From an uncultured Eubacteriales bacterium (GTDB lineage Bacteria > Bacillota_A > Clostridia > Christensenellales > Aristaeellaceae), in assembly GCA_902766515.1 (NCBI GenBank), contig CACXEB010000284.1, positions 1 to 8,355 on the forward strand: DNA of 8,355 nucleotides, written 5' to 3'. The position numbers and the translations under genes were made by a program. Shown piece after piece: positions 7,112 to 8,355 of the stretch. The stretch's first letter is position 1, and each line of letters opens with the position of its first letter. The notes below the pieces were generated by a model. That model was not told the origin of the DNA. It was given only the letters and a program-made list of their open reading frames with translations, and ran no database searches.

Positions 7112-8355
7112 TTGAAACTCAGAAAATGGCTGATCCTGCTCCTGGCGCTGACGATGCTGCCCGGCCTCGTTGCCGCGGAGACCGTCTATCCTTCCTATAC
7201 CTATAACGAGTGGGATGAATCCGTCAGCACGCCGGACGGCTACACGGTCGAGGCGACCATCCGCAGCGCGCAGGCGGAAGGCGGTCCGTGGAAATCGCCC
7301 CAGGACCTCTGCGTAACGCCGGAAGGCCACATCCTGCTGGCGGATACCGGCAACGACCGGATCCTGGAGTATGATGCGGACTGGCATCTGATCCGGGAAA
7401 TCACGGAGCTGTCCGGCGAGGCCGGACCGGTCCGCCTGGCAGGGCCCAACGGCCTGCACGCCGCCCCGGACGGCAAGCTGTACATCGCGCTCAAGACCAG
7501 CGCGCAGGGCATCGTCACAGACCTGGAGACCCTCCAGGTGCACCTGCTGATCGAAAATCCGAAGAACCCGCTGCTGGGCGACGACTTTACCTTCTCACCC
7601 GCCAAGATCGGCGCGGATAACGCCGGCAGGATCTACATCCTGAGCACCGGCTGCTACTCCGGCTTCCTGCAGTTCTCGCCCCAGGGTGAATTCATGGGGT
7701 ATTACGGCGCCAACAAGGTGGCCGTGACGGCGGAAGTGCTGCTCAACTACTACTGGAAGTCCATCATGACCAGCGAACAGCGGCAGAACATGACGAGTAT
7801 CCTGCCGGTGGAGTATTCCAACCTGTTCTGCGCGCAGGATGGCTTCGTGTACGCCACGACCGTGGCGACCACCAGCCCCGTCAACCAGGTCAAGCGGCTC
7901 AACCCGCTGGGCAACAACACGTACCTGGCCCGGGGCGAAAAGGAAATCAACTTCGGCGATGAGGAACTGGCCGTGACCTCCCAGGGCGCCTCTTCCAGCA
8001 CGCTGCTGCCCACCTTCGTGGACGCGGCGGTCACCGCCGACAGTGAGTTTGTCTTTGCCGTCGACCGCTCCTATGGCCGCGTATTCGAGCGCGACCGCAC
8101 GGGCAACCTGATCGCCGTGTTCGGCGCGCTGGGCACGCAGGAGGGCACCTTCCGCCAGCCCGTCGCCCTGGACCTGCTGGGCGACCGGGTGCTGGTGCTG
8201 GATACCGCCAAGAACAACGTGACGGTCTTCGCCCCGACGGACTATACGTCCCTGGTCCACCAGGCGGTCACGCTGTACAACGCGGGCGAATACGAGGCGT
8301 CCCGCTCCGTATGGAACGAGGTGCTCAAGCGCAACAGCAACGCGACCCAGGCCTA
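7112..8355 (+). CDS. Secreted NHL-repeat beta-propeller protein with C-terminal TPR-like region (3' end beyond window)
   Basis: Partial gene: 414 codons are visible without a stop and the frame is open at the right edge (last two bases TA). Reading from the TTG gives a textbook signal peptide: basic LRK, hydrophobic core 6-20, and VAA at 20-22 with probable cleavage before E23. The exported part carries NHL-like blades at about 57-97 (SPQDLCVTPEGHILLADTGNDRI-type pattern), 107-147, 158-199, 231-272, 298-337 and 342-375 (QPVALDLLGDRVLVLDTAKNNV-type pattern). A helical insertion of about 30 residues (200-230) sits between blades three and four. From 378 the protein switches to a TPR-like helix pair (AVTLYNAGEYEASRSVWNEVLKR at 385-407, written here only as a location) that continues past the window. 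NHL propellers bind proteins or ligands or, in some families, act as lactonases; no metal-site pattern was identified. Placement directly after the permeases suggests a transport- or surface-sensing accessory role (inference). Confidence 0.82.
   Translation, partial: MKLRKWLILLLALTMLPGLVAAETVYPSYTYNEWDESVSTPDGYTVEATIRSAQAEGGPWKSPQDLCVTPEGHILLADTGNDRILEYDADWHLIREITELSGEAGPVRLAGPNGLHAAPDGKLYIALKTSAQGIVTDLETLQVHLLIENPKNPLLGDDFTFSPAKIGADNAGRIYILSTGCYSGFLQFSPQGEFMGYYGANKVAVTAEVLLNYYWKSIMTSEQRQNMTSILPVEYSNLFCAQDGFVYATTVATTSPVNQVKRLNPLGNNTYLARGEKEINFGDEELAVTSQGASSSTLLPTFVDAAVTADSEFVFAVDRSYGRVFERDRTGNLIAVFGALGTQEGTFRQPVALDLLGDRVLVLDTAKNNVTVFAPTDYTSLVHQAVTLYNAGEYEASRSVWNEVLKRNSNATQA

Larger units (their letters stand above)
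26..8355 (+). other. Probable single operon for oligosaccharide uptake and fructoside catabolism
   Basis: All six genes point the same way with gaps of 32, 14, 26, 12 and 15 bases (after correcting three starts). None of the gaps has room for a rho-independent terminator, and none shows a convincing -35/-10 pair. The transcription start is therefore upstream of the window. The first 25 bases hold only the AAGGAG site of the first gene. No regulator gene or operator repeat is visible, so control cannot be read from this window. Confidence 0.75.

Noticed and set aside
6269..7543. A 424-codon open frame on the - strand across the second permease and start of the NHL gene
   Set aside because: Low-complexity Asp/Arg/Gln/His-rich translation without motifs, spanning two well-supported + strand genes and their junction.
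7595..8260. A 221-codon open frame on the - strand opposite the NHL gene
   Set aside because: The + strand frame has a signal peptide, repeated NHL blades and a ribosome site; the - strand translation has no motif.

Overview
The window is one uninterrupted, co-directional gene cluster on the + strand: five complete genes and a sixth that runs off the right edge. Gaps between genes are only 12 to 32 bases, and nearly every gene is preceded by a strong Shine-Dalgarno sequence of the GGAGGTGA type. The DNA is GC-rich with C/G-biased third codon positions. Strong Shine-Dalgarno sites and the CUT1 sugar-transporter layout without an adjacent ATPase fit a high-GC member of the Bacillota, probably a gut- or rumen-type Clostridia. 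This placement is inference; no taxonomic marker gene is present.

Layout: (1) 26-1417, a cytoplasmic GH32-like glycoside hydrolase (beta-fructosidase fold); (2) 1450-2418, a PfkB-family sugar kinase resembling fructokinases; (3) 2433-5264, a very large membrane-anchored extracellular solute-binding protein with two duplicated beta-sandwich modules ahead of its binding domain; (4) 5291-6190 and (5) 6203-7096, the two inner-membrane permeases of a CUT1-type (MalF/MalG-like) ABC importer; (6) 7112 to the window end, a secreted NHL-repeat beta-propeller protein that starts a TPR-like helical region just before the edge. No stretch over 300 bases lacks a gene, and no RNA gene, mobile element, CRISPR array or clear terminator is visible.

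Working model (inference): the anchored binding protein captures an oligosaccharide, perhaps a fructan fragment or other fructoside, at the cell surface; the two permeases import it using an ATPase encoded elsewhere; the GH32-like enzyme releases fructose in the cytoplasm; and the kinase phosphorylates it for glycolysis. The NHL/TPR protein is the unexplained partner: exported, translated from a TTG codon, and placed directly after the permeases with the same spacing as the other genes. The most interesting points are the binding-protein architecture, its internal duplication, and the NHL/TPR protein with its atypical insertion.
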